Source of the DNA: an uncultured Lachnospiraceae bacterium
Lineage (GTDB): Bacteria > Bacillota > Clostridia > Lachnospirales > Lachnospiraceae
DNA length: 64,000 nucleotides
Direction of reading: 5' to 3'
Assembly: GCA_944384025.1 (NCBI GenBank)
Contig: CALWRS010000006.1
Coordinates: forward strand, 1-64,000
Within the stretch, counting starts at the first letter, position 1. The number at the start of each line of letters is the position of its first letter. This document shows positions 7,942 to 16,661 of the stretch, piece after piece. The position numbers and the translations under genes were made by a program. The notes under the pieces are model-generated. The model ran no database searches. It worked only from the letters and a program-made list of their open reading frames with translations, and was not told where the DNA came from.

Positions 7942-9015
7942 TTATGGTTTTAGCGCAAGGATTTCTTCCTCTGTCATGCCAAGGTTTTTCGCAAGCATGT
8001 TCACAATTTCGTCCGGGCGTTTCCTTGCAAACGAACGGATTTGCTCCAGCGAATCGCTTGTGGACCACTCGTTTGTCCAGCAATTGTACGTTTTCTGGAG
8101 GTAGCTCATGTAAATGCTAAGCTCTGGTTTTTGCAGTTTCGTCATTGTGTTTAGCATCGCGTTTACGCTGCTGTAGGAAAGCGCGCCGCCGGAAAGCTCC
8201 AGAATCTTTTTTACAAAGTATTCCCTGCAGTCCTTGCGTTTCATTAGAGAAGCAAACAGCTTCAGCGACTTGACCGCGTTTTGTCTTGACGCGCCGCCGT
8301 AAACCCGTGCGCCCGCATATTGGCTAATTACGGGCGAACCGTTTTTGTTAAAAACTTCAAGGTAGATGGCGCGTTCGCTTTGTCTGCCGCGCTGTTCGTA
8401 ATTCGTGCCATACAAAATTCCGTTGGGGGCGCCCGTCAGGTCGGCGGGGTTTCCCGAAATGCAAAACACAAGCGTCGTAAAGAGGGAGGCTACGTTGCTT
8501 CCAACAAAATAGGTATGTACGACGGTGGGCGACTCAGAGCCGTCGGTTGTGTAATAGATAGTCCCTTTTTTCTCTGCGGAAATGGAAACGCTGATAGCAG
8601 AAGAATAAAAGTGATCCGGATGCGAGAGCTTCGGCGCGCTTCCTAAAACCGTTCCCGGCGCATACGTAGGAAGCGGCGTCGGGGTAGCCGTTGGTTTTTG
8701 CGGCTTCTTTGTGGCTGTAACCGCAGCGGTATCGGTTGCGGTCGGATCCTCCGGTTCCTCCGTTACGGTTACGCTTGCTTGTGGTTTTGGGGAAGGTTCT
8801 GCGCCTGTGGAGGGCGTAGGAAACGGCTGCGATAAGGAAGGGGTCTTCGTCACAGTTGCAGACGGTGTTTCCGACACTTGCGGAAGGGGCGTGGCAGAAG
8901 AAGCGGGTGTCGGAATAGAAACGTCCGTGCTTTCTGCTTTTTGGCTTTTCCCGCAGCCGGACAAAAAGCAGGATGCAAGAAACAGCAGGAAAATAACAAA
9001 TTTGTAGCTTTTCAT
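7942..9015 (-). CDS. CotH-like lipoprotein lacking the kinase core
   Basis: The 357-residue lipoprotein (lipobox FLSGC, Cys21) has a long Thr/Pro/Ser linker, then pieces of a CotH-type surface protein: a chitobiase-like segment IYYTTDGSES, a TYFVGSN strand, and the CotH entry motif YEQRGRQSERAIYLEVFN with YAGARVYGGASRQNAVKSLKL. After this the frame jumps to the C-terminal helical region (CREYFVKKILELSGGAL) that usually follows the kinase-like fold, so several hundred residues appear to be missing. A second, smaller gap seems to lie after TTDGSES. The start at 9015 has AGGAGG and leads straight into the signal peptide. Protein phosphorylation activity is unlikely. Confidence 0.75.
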   Translation of the reverse strand: MKSYKFVIFLLFLASCFLSGCGKSQKAESTDVSIPTPASSATPLPQVSETPSATVTKTPSLSQPFPTPSTGAEPSPKPQASVTVTEEPEDPTATDTAAVTATKKPQKPTATPTPLPTYAPGTVLGSAPKLSHPDHFYSSAISVSISAEKKGTIYYTTDGSESPTVVHTYFVGSNVASLFTTLVFCISGNPADLTGAPNGILYGTNYEQRGRQSERAIYLEVFNKNGSPVISQYAGARVYGGASRQNAVKSLKLFASLMKRKDCREYFVKKILELSGGALSYSSVNAMLNTMTKLQKPELSIYMSYLQKTYNCWTNEWSTSDSLEQIRSFARKRPDEIVNMLAKNLGMTEEEILALKP

Positions 9016-9076
9016 AAGAGCCTCCTTTTCGCAGTTTACAGACAGTATAACAAAAGCAATTGAAAAAATCCATACG

Positions 9077-9105
9077 TTGACGCAGGGAAAAAACAATGAT
9101 AGAAT
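9077..9105 (+). promoter_or_regulatory. Sigma-A promoter before the 9171 gene
   Basis: TTGACG and TAGAAT are separated by exactly 17 bases. Transcription would start near 9112 and give a leader of about 60 bases. Confidence 0.65.
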
Positions 9106-9170
9106 GAACCGCAGAGATGGTTGGAGGGAATTCACCGCAGACTGTGCTGCGGAACACAAAGTTTTAATCA

Positions 9171-9785
9171 ATGTCTTACCCGAGGAAAAAGCTAGATTTA
9201 AATTTACTTATATTAGAGCGCCGTTCCTGCGAAGCTATGGAATACGCGGCAAAGCGCAAAAACCCCGCTTGGGATTTTGGCAAATTTGAGGCGCTGCATT
9301 TTGGAACGATGGAACATCCGGAATTTTCAGAAGAATACGACGCGTTTCGCGTGCTCTCGCAGGCGGAAGAATATTTGGATGAACTGGATCGGCAGATTCC
9401 CTTTTTGCTGCCGCTAGAAAGAGGGCAGCATTACGCATGGGAGCTGTTTGTGGAGCTTCCGCGCGTTGGCGGGAGCCGTTCTACGCGCCAGTTTTGGAAC
9501 CGCTTGGCGCGCGCTATGTCGGACGTGGCGCTTCCTATGGAAACGGACGAATTTGTCGCATCATATTCAGACTGCCTGCAGCAGCTGCTTTCGAATGCAA
9601 CCGATATGGGCGACCGGTTTTATCTTGCAGATTTGGATTACGGCGGCTGGAACGGCGGAATCGTATCGAAAGATTTTTTAGTGGATGGGCTGGAAATGCT
9701 TGCGGCAAAGCTGAAAAGTCCGGTGTTTGACCGCAAAGAAGACACTAGGGCAGAAGGCGAAGAAGAGCAAAAAGAAAACAAATAG
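9171..9785 (+). CDS. Hypothetical soluble protein, 204 residues
   Basis: I do not recognise this protein. It is acidic, without signal peptide or membrane segments; the body is rich in aromatic residues (YAWELFVELPRVGG, DRFYLADLDYGGWNGG) and the tail is a Glu/Lys-rich stretch. The ATG at 9171 is the first in the frame, directly after an in-frame stop, but it lacks a good ribosome site. A good promoter sits upstream at 9077-9105. The next gene, a membrane protein, begins 23 bases after its stop, so the two probably form an operon. Confidence 0.65.
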   Translation: MSYPRKKLDLNLLILERRSCEAMEYAAKRKNPAWDFGKFEALHFGTMEHPEFSEEYDAFRVLSQAEEYLDELDRQIPFLLPLERGQHYAWELFVELPRVGGSRSTRQFWNRLARAMSDVALPMETDEFVASYSDCLQQLLSNATDMGDRFYLADLDYGGWNGGIVSKDFLVDGLEMLAAKLKSPVFDRKEDTRAEGEEEQKENK

Positions 9786-9808
9786 ACTTTAGCAGGGGGG
9801 GAATGGAA

Positions 9809-10807
9809 ATGTTTGAAAATCAGAAATCAGAACGTGTGTGTCAGGGAATGTATTACGGCGGAATCGGAGCCGGAGCAGTTTATCTGCTTTTGATTTTGGC
9901 TGTGCTTTTCGGCGGAAAGGCCAGCGGTCTAGAGAGCCTTTTGCGGGCGCTTTCTTACCTTATTACTGGAGGCGCCTGCGGTATTTTTGCATGGATTGGC
10001 TATCTGGGCGTGCGTAGAGTCACGCAAAAGCGCTATTTGCTGGGGTGCTTTGTGCTCTCGGCAGGACTTTTGCTGCACTTTTTTTCTTCGGCCTTTTTGT
10101 ATATGCATGTAACCGGAGCGGTGGCAAGCGCTTATCTGCTTGGCAGCATGCTCTTTTCGCTTTTGGGATTTGTCTTCCTGCTTTACGTAGGCGTTGACGC
10201 AAAAGAAGGCTTTTATCAAAGACGTAACGATGCAAAACTTTTGCTGTTCCTTCTTGGCGTATCGGTTGTGCTTGCTCTCCTAGTTTTGGGAATGTTTGGA
10301 GCCGCCAGCCCCTTTGTCTGGCCGGAAGTTTTGGGTTTGTTTGTCACAAATCTGGTGCGGCTTGCCCTGCCTACCGGGTATATATGCTTAGTAGACCGGA
10401 TTCGCGATCCGTATACAGATGAGGAAGTAGCCGCAGACTTAGAGCGAAGAAGAGAGCTTCGTCTTGCTGCGCAGGAAGAAAAGCGGCAGAAAAAGCTCGC
10501 CAAAGAGGAAGCAAAGCGGCAGGCAATCGAAGCGGAGCGGCAGAAAAAACTTGCCGAAGAAGAAGCGAAGCGGCAGGCAATCGAAGAAGAGCGCAGAAAG
10601 GCGGAAGAAGCCAGACTTGCAGAAGAAGCAAGGCAAAAGGCAGAACAGGAGCGTCTGGCGGCGGAAGCTTTGCAAAAAGAGCAGGAAAAAGCTGAAGAAG
10701 ACGCAAAGACAAAAGCCAAACGGCTTGCTGCGGCAGAAGCAAGGCGTCTGGCTCCGGAAATTTTTGGCTGCTCTCTTGAAGAATTTGGAAACGAAAAAAG
10801 AGCATAG
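9809..10807 (+). CDS. Membrane protein with charged coiled-coil tail
   Basis: The N-terminal 195 residues hold about six hydrophobic segments. The C-terminal 120 residues are almost entirely Glu/Lys/Arg/Ala and built from imperfect repeats around KRQAIEAERQKKLAEEEA, which predicts a long single alpha helix or coiled coil in the cytoplasm. The G-run at 9793-9801 places the start at the ATG at 9809 (332 residues) better than the ATG at 9803. I know no family for the membrane part. It stops four bases before the end of a convergent small membrane gene. A scaffolding or membrane-to-cytosol tethering role is possible but only inferred from architecture. Confidence 0.72.
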   Translation: MFENQKSERVCQGMYYGGIGAGAVYLLLILAVLFGGKASGLESLLRALSYLITGGACGIFAWIGYLGVRRVTQKRYLLGCFVLSAGLLLHFFSSAFLYMHVTGAVASAYLLGSMLFSLLGFVFLLYVGVDAKEGFYQRRNDAKLLLFLLGVSVVLALLVLGMFGAASPFVWPEVLGLFVTNLVRLALPTGYICLVDRIRDPYTDEEVAADLERRRELRLAAQEEKRQKKLAKEEAKRQAIEAERQKKLAEEEAKRQAIEEERRKAEEARLAEEARQKAEQERLAAEALQKEQEKAEEDAKTKAKRLAAAEARRLAPEIFGCSLEEFGNEKRA

Positions 10808-10811
10808 CGGC

Positions 10812-11144
10812 TTAGGAAAGAAGAAGCGGCAGATGAACGGCGAGAGCGCCTAGGGCATACACCAAAATCGTCAGCGCTAAGCGAAAGGAAAGCAAAGGCA
10901 GATCGTCCTTTGTTCGGCGCTGCAGTACCCGTTTCTTCTTCCAGACGAATTGGTTAATGAAAAAGACAACCAAAAAAATCAGCGTAGCATATTGCACGCC
11001 AAGTACACGCCAGAAAATGCCGTCGCGGGCGTATAAACCAAGGATAAAGCAAAACGCCTGCCGCATAAAACGGCCGGTTATTAGACCAAGAATGAAATTT
11101 AAAATCAGAATCACGCGCATCCTGACCTCACGAAAATAACGCAT
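10812..11144 (-). CDS. Small membrane protein, 110 residues
   Basis: Three hydrophobic segments (about residues 10-35, 48-66 and 85-108) are joined by a strongly basic loop (WKKKRVLQRRTK). GGGAGG lies just before the ATG at 11144; a second Met at residue 9 is an alternative start. The family is unknown. The gene is divergent from the thioesterase gene and convergent with the coiled-coil membrane protein gene. Confidence 0.65.
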   Translation of the reverse strand: MRYFREVRMRVILILNFILGLITGRFMRQAFCFILGLYARDGIFWRVLGVQYATLIFLVVFFINQFVWKKKRVLQRRTKDDLPLLSFRLALTILVYALGALAVHLPLLLS

Positions 11145-11280
11145 GGGACCTCCCTAAAAAGGTGGTACGGCGAAAAGTGCCGTTCGGGAAATATTGTAGT
11201 GAGAATTTTCGGATTTCGCAAGGCTTTCACGGCGATTTTAATAAAATTTTCTCACAATGCGAAGGAGCAGGGAGGTAATT

Positions 11281-12000
11281 ATGCCGTACGAATGGAAAAA
11301 TAGGGTACGCTTTAGCGAAACCGGAGCAGACCTTTGTCTGACGCTTCCGGGATTGCTGGATTATTTTCAGGACATTGCAACGTTTCATGCGGAAGAACTG
11401 GGAATTGGCGTTCAGTACCTTCATCCAAAGGGTATGGCATGGTTTTTGGCTGCGTGGCAGATTACGGTGCACCGCTATCCGGAGTACTTCGAGCCGATTG
11501 TTATTGGCACGATGCCGTATCGGTTTCGGGGAAGCATCGGGTGCCGGAATTTTTACTTAAAGACGGAAGAGGGAGAACTGCTTGCGGTGGCGGATTCCAC
11601 TTGGACGCTTATGGATGTGGCGCAGGGACATATGGTTGCGCTGCCGGAGCGGGCGGTAAGCGGCTTTGCTACGGAGCCGCGGCTGGAGATGGATTACAAA
11701 GGCAGACGCATTGCGCTTCCAGAGCAGATGCAGGAGAGAGAGCCGTTTTATGTCCGTCGGGATCACTTAGATTCCAACGGACATGTAAACAACGGACAGT
11801 TTGTTCGAATGGCAATGGAATATTTACCGCCAAACGTCCGGGTTTTGGAACTGCGCGTAGAATATAAGCAGCAGCTTAGGCCGAATCAGCTTGTTTTCCC
11901 GCACGTAGCAGACGAGCCGGACGGCGGCGTGGTTACGCTTGAAACAAAGGAAAGCGGCGTTTGTGCGGTTGTAGCGTTTTCGCTGGAAAAATTCGCTTAG
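11281..12000 (+). CDS. Acyl-ACP thioesterase
   Basis: The 239-residue cytoplasmic protein has the double-hotdog layout of acyl-acyl-carrier-protein thioesterases (PF01643). The N-terminal hotdog carries LLDYFQDIATFHAEELGIG, and the C-terminal one carries DHLDSNGHVNNGQF with the family's conserved Asn/His. It would release free fatty acids from acyl-ACP, ending chain growth or adjusting lipid composition. AGGGAGG sits seven bases before the ATG at 11281, which I prefer to an upstream in-frame ATG. Its stop codon overlaps the stop of the convergent phoR gene. Confidence 0.92.
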   Translation: MPYEWKNRVRFSETGADLCLTLPGLLDYFQDIATFHAEELGIGVQYLHPKGMAWFLAAWQITVHRYPEYFEPIVIGTMPYRFRGSIGCRNFYLKTEEGELLAVADSTWTLMDVAQGHMVALPERAVSGFATEPRLEMDYKGRRIALPEQMQEREPFYVRRDHLDSNGHVNNGQFVRMAMEYLPPNVRVLELRVEYKQQLRPNQLVFPHVADEPDGGVVTLETKESGVCAVVAFSLEKFA

Positions 12001-13652
12001 ACCGGAAAGCAGACCGAGATGGTAGTGCCTTCTTCCGGAACGCTTTGCAGGCGAATTTCTGCGTTGTGCAGCTTTGCAGCATGCTTAACGATGGACAGTC
12101 CAAGCCCTGTGCCGCCGACTTCCTTGGAACGGCTTTTATCGACCCGGTAGAAGCGTTCGAAAATACGTTCCTGGTGCATCTTTGGAATTCCAATCCCGGT
12201 ATCGGTAACCGTAAGGCAGACCGTGCCGGGATTTTTGCTTACGTCTACCGTTACGCGGCCGTGGCGGCGATTGTATTTTACCGCATTGTCGCAAAGATTA
12301 TGAACAATGCTTTGCATCAGCTGCGGGATACCGGTGACATACGCCGATTCTCCCGTAAGCTCTAACGTAACTTCGGCCTTCGCCGCTTTTTCGGACAAGT
12401 CGGCAAGCGTTTCTTTTGCCAGTTCGTATAAATCCACCGGCTCGTGCTTTCCGCCGGGATTTCCTTCGTCCAGCTCGGAAATGCGCAGGATATCGGAAAT
12501 CAGAGCGATCATGCGCTGGGCTTCCGCGTAAATCTGCGTAGAAAAACGCGCGACGTCTTCGGGCTTTACAAGACCGTCCGAAAGCAGCTCAGCACAGCCG
12601 GAAATTGTATGCAAAGGCGTTTTTAATTCGTGCGAGACGTTTGCGGAGAATTCGCGCCGAAGCTGCTCCGCCTTATCCTTTTGCGTAACGTTTAATAAAA
12701 GCAAAACAATTCCGGAAACTTCGCCGTGCGCAATAACCGGTCCGGCGTTTAGCTGGTATTTTTCTTCGCCAAGTGTCACATGCGTTTCCGCGCTGTTTCC
12801 TTTTGCGGCGTCGTTTAAAAGCTCCTGCAGCTCCTGGTTGCGGCAAACGGAGAGAATATGTCCGCCAACGCACGTAGCGTCCGTTCCGAACAGGCGCGCG
12901 GCGGCGGGATTGATGCTTAAGATTGTAAGGTGGGCGTTAAGCAGCACAATCCCTTCCGACATTTCTTGCGTTACCGTTTCAAATTCGCGCTGCTTTTGGC
13001 GAAGCTCCTCGCTTTGGCGACGGATTTGGCGCTGTTGGGCGTCGATGCGCCGCAAAAGCGGCGAAAGCTCGTCGTACTCCTCGTTTTTTAACGGCTCTTC
13101 CAGATTCAGCTCATTTAACGGCTTTACAATACGCTTAGAGAGCCGCGAAGCAAGAAAGAACGCAAAAACAACGGATGCAAGGAAAATGACGAGAATGGGT
13201 TGCGTCATGCCAAGAATCAGCGTCAGCAGCGTGTTTTGCGAAACGGCAAGCCGCAAAAACGTTCCGTCTGGCAAAAGCTTTGCACAGTATAAAGAGCGTT
13301 CCATCAAGGTGACCGAATAGCGGGAGCTTTCGCCCATGCCGCTTACGCTTGCCTCCTGAATTTCTTCGCGCTTTAGATGATTTTCCATCTGCGACGAATC
13401 CGACGAAGTGTCAAAAAGCACCGTGCCGTCGGCGGCAATCCACGTAATTCGGCAGTCGCTAACGTCAAGCCCTTCAAAATACGCGCTGCCGTTTTCGCTT
13501 ACGCCTTGTGCGGCAAGCGCGGTCTGCGTACGCAGCTGTCTTTTTTGCACATCCGAAAAATAGTCGAACAGCACGATCATCAGCAGAAAAATCGACACGA
13601 GAAAGATGCTAATCGCCACAAGACAGATGGAGCGAAAAATGCGTTTGGTCAT
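11997..13652 (-). CDS. phoR: Phosphate-response sensor histidine kinase PhoR
   Basis: The 551-residue membrane kinase has a first membrane segment at residues 10-30, an extracytoplasmic region of about 130 residues, a second segment near 160-180, a HAMP-like linker, a PAS domain (EGIVLLNAHLTILSINPAA), the phosphoacceptor motif FSANVSHELKTPL and a HATPase domain (NLCDNAVKYN, DTGIGIP, GGTGLGLSIVK). It overlaps the regulator gene by ATGA, so the two are translationally coupled. Position at the end of the pst-phoU operon assigns it to phosphate sensing; PstSCAB-PhoU normally restrains this kinase when phosphate is plentiful. Confidence 0.93.
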   Translation of the reverse strand: MTKRIFRSICLVAISIFLVSIFLLMIVLFDYFSDVQKRQLRTQTALAAQGVSENGSAYFEGLDVSDCRITWIAADGTVLFDTSSDSSQMENHLKREEIQEASVSGMGESSRYSVTLMERSLYCAKLLPDGTFLRLAVSQNTLLTLILGMTQPILVIFLASVVFAFFLASRLSKRIVKPLNELNLEEPLKNEEYDELSPLLRRIDAQQRQIRRQSEELRQKQREFETVTQEMSEGIVLLNAHLTILSINPAAARLFGTDATCVGGHILSVCRNQELQELLNDAAKGNSAETHVTLGEEKYQLNAGPVIAHGEVSGIVLLLLNVTQKDKAEQLRREFSANVSHELKTPLHTISGCAELLSDGLVKPEDVARFSTQIYAEAQRMIALISDILRISELDEGNPGGKHEPVDLYELAKETLADLSEKAAKAEVTLELTGESAYVTGIPQLMQSIVHNLCDNAVKYNRRHGRVTVDVSKNPGTVCLTVTDTGIGIPKMHQERIFERFYRVDKSRSKEVGGTGLGLSIVKHAAKLHNAEIRLQSVPEEGTTISVCFPV

Positions 13653-14341
13653 GTTGCCTCCTCGTTCTGGGCTTTGGCTTCCATGCGGTAGCCGACGCCT
13701 CGAATCGTTTCAATATAGTCCCCGCATTCTCCGATTTTGGAGCGCAGCGTGCCAATGTGCACGTCAACGGTGCGGGTTTCTCCCAGATAGTCCGCGCCCC
13801 AAACGCAATGCATCAGCTGTTCGCGGCTAAAGACTCTGCCGGGATTACTCATAAACAGGTACAAAAGCTCGTATTCCTTTAAAGTTAAGACAACGCGTGT
13901 CCCGTTTGCAAGCACTTGATGTTTCGCAGGGTGCAGCTCCAGCAATCCGGCGCGAAGCACCGCGCCGTCTTCTTTCGGGCGGCTTCGCCTAAGCACCGCT
14001 TTTACGCGGGCAAGCATTTCCATCATGCCAAACGGCTTGGCAAGATAGTCGTCCGCGCCAAGATCAAGTCCCAGCACTTTGTCGTATTCCGAGCCTCTGG
14101 CGGTTGCCATAATAACCGGAATATCCGCATGCGCGGCGCTTTGACGAAGACGCTTTAACAAAGCAAGACCGTCTTCGCCGGGCAGCATAATATCGAGCAA
14201 AATCAGATCCGGGCGTTCCTGCTTGACAGCGTCTAAAAGCGAGCTTCCGTCGGAAAAGCCCTTCGCCTCAAAGCCTGCGGCCTGCAAGGCATAAATCATA
14301 AGCTCGCGAATCGCCTCGTCGTCTTCTACACAGTAAATCAT
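13649..14341 (-). CDS. phoB: OmpR-family response regulator PhoB/PhoP
   Basis: The 230-residue regulator has a receiver domain (acidic pair EDDE at 6-9, phosphoacceptor Asp in LILLDIMLPGEDG, Lys in LAKPFG) and a winged-helix DNA-binding domain (VLTLKEYELLYLFMSNPGRV, TVDVHIGTLRSKIG, IETIRGVGYRM). The ATG at 14341 begins the receiver fold; an upstream in-frame ATG adds only unrelated residues. It would bind the TTTACA direct repeats before pstS. Bacillus nomenclature would be phoP; I use phoB because of the linkage to phoU and pst. Start-to-phoU gap is 74 bases. Confidence 0.93.
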   Translation of the reverse strand: MIYCVEDDEAIRELMIYALQAAGFEAKGFSDGSSLLDAVKQERPDLILLDIMLPGEDGLALLKRLRQSAAHADIPVIMATARGSEYDKVLGLDLGADDYLAKPFGMMEMLARVKAVLRRSRPKEDGAVLRAGLLELHPAKHQVLANGTRVVLTLKEYELLYLFMSNPGRVFSREQLMHCVWGADYLGETRTVDVHIGTLRSKIGECGDYIETIRGVGYRMEAKAQNEEAT

Positions 14342-14415
14342 AATCGATACCGTCCTCCTTCCCCTTTTTATAGAATACCGCGAAAAGCGCCAATTGAACA
14401 GGGGAGAATTAAAAA

Positions 14416-15060
14416 TTATGCGCGCGGTTTGTGACCGGTGACGGAAAAGTGCACCCATCCCGCAATATTAACAGCGTGGTCGCCAATACGCTCAAAATAC
14501 TTTGCAATCATCAAAAGATCCAAAGCGTCCCCGCCGTTTTCGGGATTTTCTGCGATAATCCGAATCAGGCTGTCCCGAACCTTCAAGAAACATTCGTCTA
14601 CAATATCGTCGTAAGCAATGACCGCGTCCGCAAGCGCAGCGTCCTGCTTAACGTAAGCGTCCACGCTGTCTGTAACCATTTTGCACGCGGCGGTCGCCAT
14701 CTCGCGCACCTGCACGTGCTCCGCGTGCGTGCGGCCGTTTAAAAGCAGGATAATTTCCGCAATGTTTTCCGCCTGATCGCCGATGCGCTGCAAATCCGTC
14801 ACCATTTTAAGCGCGGCGGAAATCTGGCGCCAGTCGCGCGCAACCGGCTGCTGCTGAAGCAAAAGCTTCAGGCAAAGCGCCTCGATGCTTCGTTCCTTTT
14901 GGTCAATTTCCTGATCCAGCGGCGAAACGCGGGAAGCCGATTTTGGGTTGCCTTCGCTTAAAGCGGAAGAGACAAGCGCAATCGCCTCCTCGCAAAGCGC
15001 CCCCATGGCAATCAGCTCCTGATTTAAAAAAGCAAGCTGTTCGTGGAACTGTTCTCTCAT
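14416..15060 (-). CDS. phoU: Phosphate signalling protein PhoU
   Basis: The 214-residue protein is two PhoU three-helix bundles in tandem. Each carries the metal-binding signature: LQRIGDQAENIAE in the first and YFERIGDHAVNIAG in the second. It is a cytoplasmic peripheral protein that links PstB to PhoR and damps phosphate uptake. The start codon shares a base with the pstB stop (TAATG), indicating translational coupling. Confidence 0.96.
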   Translation of the reverse strand: MREQFHEQLAFLNQELIAMGALCEEAIALVSSALSEGNPKSASRVSPLDQEIDQKERSIEALCLKLLLQQQPVARDWRQISAALKMVTDLQRIGDQAENIAEIILLLNGRTHAEHVQVREMATAACKMVTDSVDAYVKQDAALADAVIAYDDIVDECFLKVRDSLIRIIAENPENGGDALDLLMIAKYFERIGDHAVNIAGWVHFSVTGHKPRA

Positions 15061-15815
15061 TATCCAAACCTCCCTGTGATATAGTCTTCCGTCCGTTTAT
15101 CGTTCGGCTGTGAAAACATTTGCTCGGTGTCGCCGGTTTCCACAAGTTCGCCAAGCAAAAAGAACGCCGTCTTATCGGAAATTCTTACTGCCTGCTGCAT
15201 ATTGTGCGTCACAATAACAATCGTATATTTTTCTTTTAGCTGCATAGCAAGCTCTTCGATTTTCGAAGTCGAGATAGGGTCAAGAGCGCTTGTCGGTTCG
15301 TCCATCAGCAGGACGCGGGGCTCTACGGCAAGCGCGCGGGCAATGCAGAGCCTTTGCTGCTGTCCGCCGGAAAGACCAAGCGCATTTTTCTTTAGGCGGT
15401 CTTTTACTTCGTCCCAAATCGCGGCGTCGCGAAGCGCCCGTTCCACAATATCGTCAAGACGCGCCCTTCCGGAAATGCCGTGCGTGCGCGGTCCGTAGGC
15501 GACGTTGTCGTAAATGCTCATCGGAAATGGATTCGGCTTCTGGAACACCATGCCGATTTCCTTTCGCAGCATATTAACGTCTATGGAAGGAGCGTAGATG
15601 TTTTTCCCTTCGTAGCAGATTCTTCCGGAAATTTTCACGTCGGGAATCAGATCGTTCATACGGTTGATGGATTTTAAAAACGTAGATTTCCCGCATCCGG
15701 AAGGCCCAATCAGGGCGGTAATGGTGTTTTCGGGAATGTTTAGGTTAATATTTCGCAGTGCCTGCGAGCTTGCGTACCACAGACACAGGTTATTGGCAGT
15801 AATGATATCGCTCAT
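15060..15815 (-). CDS. pstB: Phosphate ABC transporter ATPase PstB
   Basis: The 251-residue ATPase has Walker [11 protein letters not shown]-loop [13 protein letters not shown] (the PFPMSI segment is typical of PstB), signature [15 protein letters not shown], Walker [12 protein letters not shown] and H-loop VTHNM. Length is standard. It powers phosphate import through PstC and PstA. It overlaps the pstA stop by four bases. Confidence 0.98.
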   Translation of the reverse strand: MSDIITANNLCLWYASSQALRNINLNIPENTITALIGPSGCGKSTFLKSINRMNDLIPDVKISGRICYEGKNIYAPSIDVNMLRKEIGMVFQKPNPFPMSIYDNVAYGPRTHGISGRARLDDIVERALRDAAIWDEVKDRLKKNALGLSGGQQQRLCIARALAVEPRVLLMDEPTSALDPISTSKIEELAMQLKEKYTIVIVTHNMQQAVRISDKTAFFLLGELVETGDTEQMFSQPNDKRTEDYITGRFG

Positions 15816-16657
15816 TGCGACCTCCTTTTCTGAAAATAGCGGCGGGTAAGAGCGGCCAGCAGGTCAACAAGGAGCGTCAAAAGCATAAGGATTGCCGCAA
15901 TCGCAAAGCCGACCTGAAATTCTCCCTGCTCCTTTACGTAAATGTACAGCGCTACCGTAAGCGACGCTCCCGCGCTTCCCAGTCCGTCGAAAAATCCGTT
16001 GAGCGCGTGGGCAAAACCGGCGGTAAACAAAAGAGCAGCAGACTCGCCCAAAATTCGCCCGACCGAAAGAATACAGCCGGTAATTACGCCGTCGATGCAG
16101 CCTGGCAGCACAACGGTTCGAATAACGCGCCACTTGCCCGCGCCAAGGCCGAACGCGCCTTCTCGGTAGCTTTGCGGCACCGTCTTCAGACTTTCTTGCG
16201 TCGTTCGCATGACCGTTGGCAAATTCATAATAACAAGTGTGAGCGCTCCTGCCAAAAGGGAAGTGGACAGCCCGAAAAACTGGCAGAAAAAGAGCATTCC
16301 AATTAATCCATACAGGATGGAAGGAATTCCGGAGAGCGTCTCCGCCGCGTATTCAATGACGGAGACAAGTTTTTTGTTTTGCGCGTACTCCGTCAGATAA
16401 ACGGCCGCGCCCGCGCCAAGCGGGATGACAATCACAAGCGTTGCCAAAATAATATAGACCGTATTTAGAATATCGGGCAGGATGCCGATATTTCCGGTCA
16501 GATAACTGGGCTTTGTGGACAACAAATTCCAAGTGATGTTGGGCAGCCCCTTAGCGAGTACGTAAATAAGCAAAAACAGGGCAAGCCCGCAGGTAAAGGC
16601 GGTGGACAGCGCCATAAGGGCGCGCATGGCGCCGATGTAGACTTTTCTCTTTTTCAA
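15812..16657 (-). CDS. pstA: Phosphate ABC transporter permease PstA
   Basis: The 281-residue permease has six hydrophobic segments and the coupling-helix region [24 protein letters not shown] that contacts PstB. Its start is TTG at 16657, preceded by AGAAAGG; no better ATG exists before the first membrane segment. It pairs with PstC to form the phosphate channel. It begins four bases after the pstC stop. Confidence 0.96.
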   Translation of the reverse strand: MKKRKVYIGAMRALMALSTAFTCGLALFLLIYVLAKGLPNITWNLLSTKPSYLTGNIGILPDILNTVYIILATLVIVIPLGAGAAVYLTEYAQNKKLVSVIEYAAETLSGIPSILYGLIGMLFFCQFFGLSTSLLAGALTLVIMNLPTVMRTTQESLKTVPQSYREGAFGLGAGKWRVIRTVVLPGCIDGVITGCILSVGRILGESAALLFTAGFAHALNGFFDGLGSAGASLTVALYIYVKEQGEFQVGFAIAAILMLLTLLVDLLAALTRRYFQKRRSQ

Positions 16658-16661
16658 TGGT

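Noticed and set aside
10371-10805. Minus-strand frames rich in Leu or Ser opposite the coiled-coil tail
   Set aside because: They are the mirror of the Glu/Lys/Ala repeat codons; low complexity and no start signal.
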